6,063 bases of DNA. Source: an uncultured bacterium. Its GTDB lineage: Bacteria > Bacillota_I > Bacilli_A > RF39 > UBA660. Numbering within the stretch: the stretch's first letter is position 1; every line of letters begins with the position of its first letter. The position numbers were made by a program, and so were the translations under genes. Shown here one piece after another: positions 5,556 to 6,063 of the stretch. The notes beneath the pieces were generated by a model, which was given only the letters and a program-made list of their open reading frames with translations, did no database searches and had not been told where the DNA came from. Location of the stretch: positions 1 to 6,063 of the forward strand of contig CASEAD010000058.1 of the NCBI GenBank assembly GCA_949285775.1. Reading direction: 5' to 3'.

Positions 5556-6063
5556 ATGGAATTAATTAGAATAGATAATGTGCAAAAAACATATAAAAAT
5601 GGTGTCGTAGCGCTTTATGACTTTAATTTAAGTATCCAAAAAGGCGAATTTGTTTTTGTTATAGGTGCTTCTGGATCAGGAAAATCAACACTAATAAAAA
5701 TGCTATATCGTGAAGAAAAACCCGATAAAGGATCAATCATAATAGGTGGAATAAATGTTGCTAAATTGAAAAATAGAAAAGTATACGTCCTACGAAGAAA
5801 GATAGGAGTCGTATTCCAAGACTTCAAGTTATTACCCAAGTTAACTGTTTTTGAAAATGTTGCCTTTGCAATGGAGGTCTTTGGTGCCGAAAAAAAAGAA
5901 ATCCAAAAAAGAGTTCTAGAAGTATTAGATTTAGTAGGATTAAAAAATAAAGTTAGGCAATATCCCGATCAATTATCCGGAGGAGAACAACAAAGAGTTG
6001 TCATAGCGCGTGCTATTGTAAATAGACCCAAGCTATTAATCTGTGACGAGCCTACTGGTAACC
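5556..6063 (+). CDS. ftsE: Cell division ABC-type ATPase FtsE (3' partial)
   Basis: Cytoplasmic ATPase that pairs with the membrane protein FtsX; in Gram-positive bacteria FtsEX switches on peptidoglycan hydrolases at the wall. The first 169 codons of a protein usually about 228 aa are present. Seen in my translation: Walker A GASGSGKST (37-45), Q-loop glutamine Q88 within IGVVFQDFKLLP, the FtsE-typical TVFENVAFAMEV stretch (97-108), ABC signature LSGGEQ (140-145), and Walker B LLICDEP (160-166, D164/E165). The sequence stops at the start of the D-loop (TGN). VFQDFKLLP distinguishes it from other ABC ATPases such as LolD. The ATG is preceded by GAGGTGG (5541-5547) at 8-nt spacing. The gene has its own promoter. 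It uses more G- and C-ending codons (GTC, CCC, AAG, CGT) than the upstream genes, probably reflecting conservation or expression and not transfer. ftsX would be expected next. Confidence 0.95.
   Translation, partial: MELIRIDNVQKTYKNGVVALYDFNLSIQKGEFVFVIGASGSGKSTLIKMLYREEKPDKGSIIIGGINVAKLKNRKVYVLRRKIGVVFQDFKLLPKLTVFENVAFAMEVFGAEKKEIQKRVLEVLDLVGLKNKVRQYPDQLSGGEQQRVVIARAIVNRPKLLICDEPTGN

Noticed and set aside
1..6063. Mycoplasma-type genetic code (TGA read as Trp), suggested by the extreme AT richness
   Set aside because: RF2 is present with its UGA-sensing frameshift, prfB ends in TGA, and conserved tryptophans are encoded by TGG.
1..6063. CRISPR array, insertion sequence, toxin-antitoxin or phage-defence module
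   Set aside because: No regularly spaced repeats, transposase, terminal inverted repeats or small toxin-like gene pair was seen; all coding space is filled by housekeeping or envelope genes.

Overview
The window comes from a very AT-rich, Gram-positive-type bacterium. By eye the G+C content is about 30%. Codons ending in A or T dominate, with heavy use of ATA for Ile and AGA for Arg, and ribosome binding sites of the AAGGAGG type. It reads the standard code: tryptophan is TGG throughout, a genuine RF2 gene (prfB) is present, and one gene ends in TGA, so it is not a TGA=Trp mollicute. A secreted or membrane-anchored glucosaminidase and FtsE show that it keeps a peptidoglycan wall. I infer an uncultured low-GC Bacillota/Bacilli lineage, perhaps gut-associated and of the RF39/Erysipelotrichia type. 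No marker in the window settles the taxonomy.

Layout, all on the plus strand. 1-705: the 3' part of an exported cell-wall glucosaminidase. Its true start probably lies before base 1. 705-751: a compact terminator whose T-run leads directly into an extended -10 promoter. 788-5426: a tightly packed run of five genes, namely fmt, a single-pass membrane protein of unknown function, prfB (RF2, with a programmed +1 frameshift), and two paralogous YitT-family membrane proteins. Gaps in this run are 1, 10 and 6 nt, and the two YitT genes overlap by 17 bp, so it is very likely one operon. 5427-5555: an intergenic region with an 11-bp tandem repeat of A7 tracts directly upstream of a second extended -10 promoter. 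5556-6063: the first 169 codons of ftsE, which runs off the window.

How the genes relate. fmt (initiation) and prfB (termination) are translation genes. prfB followed by YitT-family genes and then ftsE resembles a gene order I recall from Bacillus (prfB, a YitT-like gene, ftsE, ftsX). FtsE/FtsX normally controls peptidoglycan hydrolases from inside the cell, so both ends of the window concern wall remodelling, although nothing here shows that the glucosaminidase is its partner.

I see no mobile element, CRISPR array, tRNA or rRNA, and no clearly new multi-gene system. The points most worth a second look are the tandem YitT pair with reciprocal loss of the two family glycine motifs, the in-phase A-tract repeat before ftsE, the four-cysteine loop in the glucosaminidase active-site region, the RF2 frameshift that would be missed by automatic annotation, and the unknown membrane protein between fmt and prfB.
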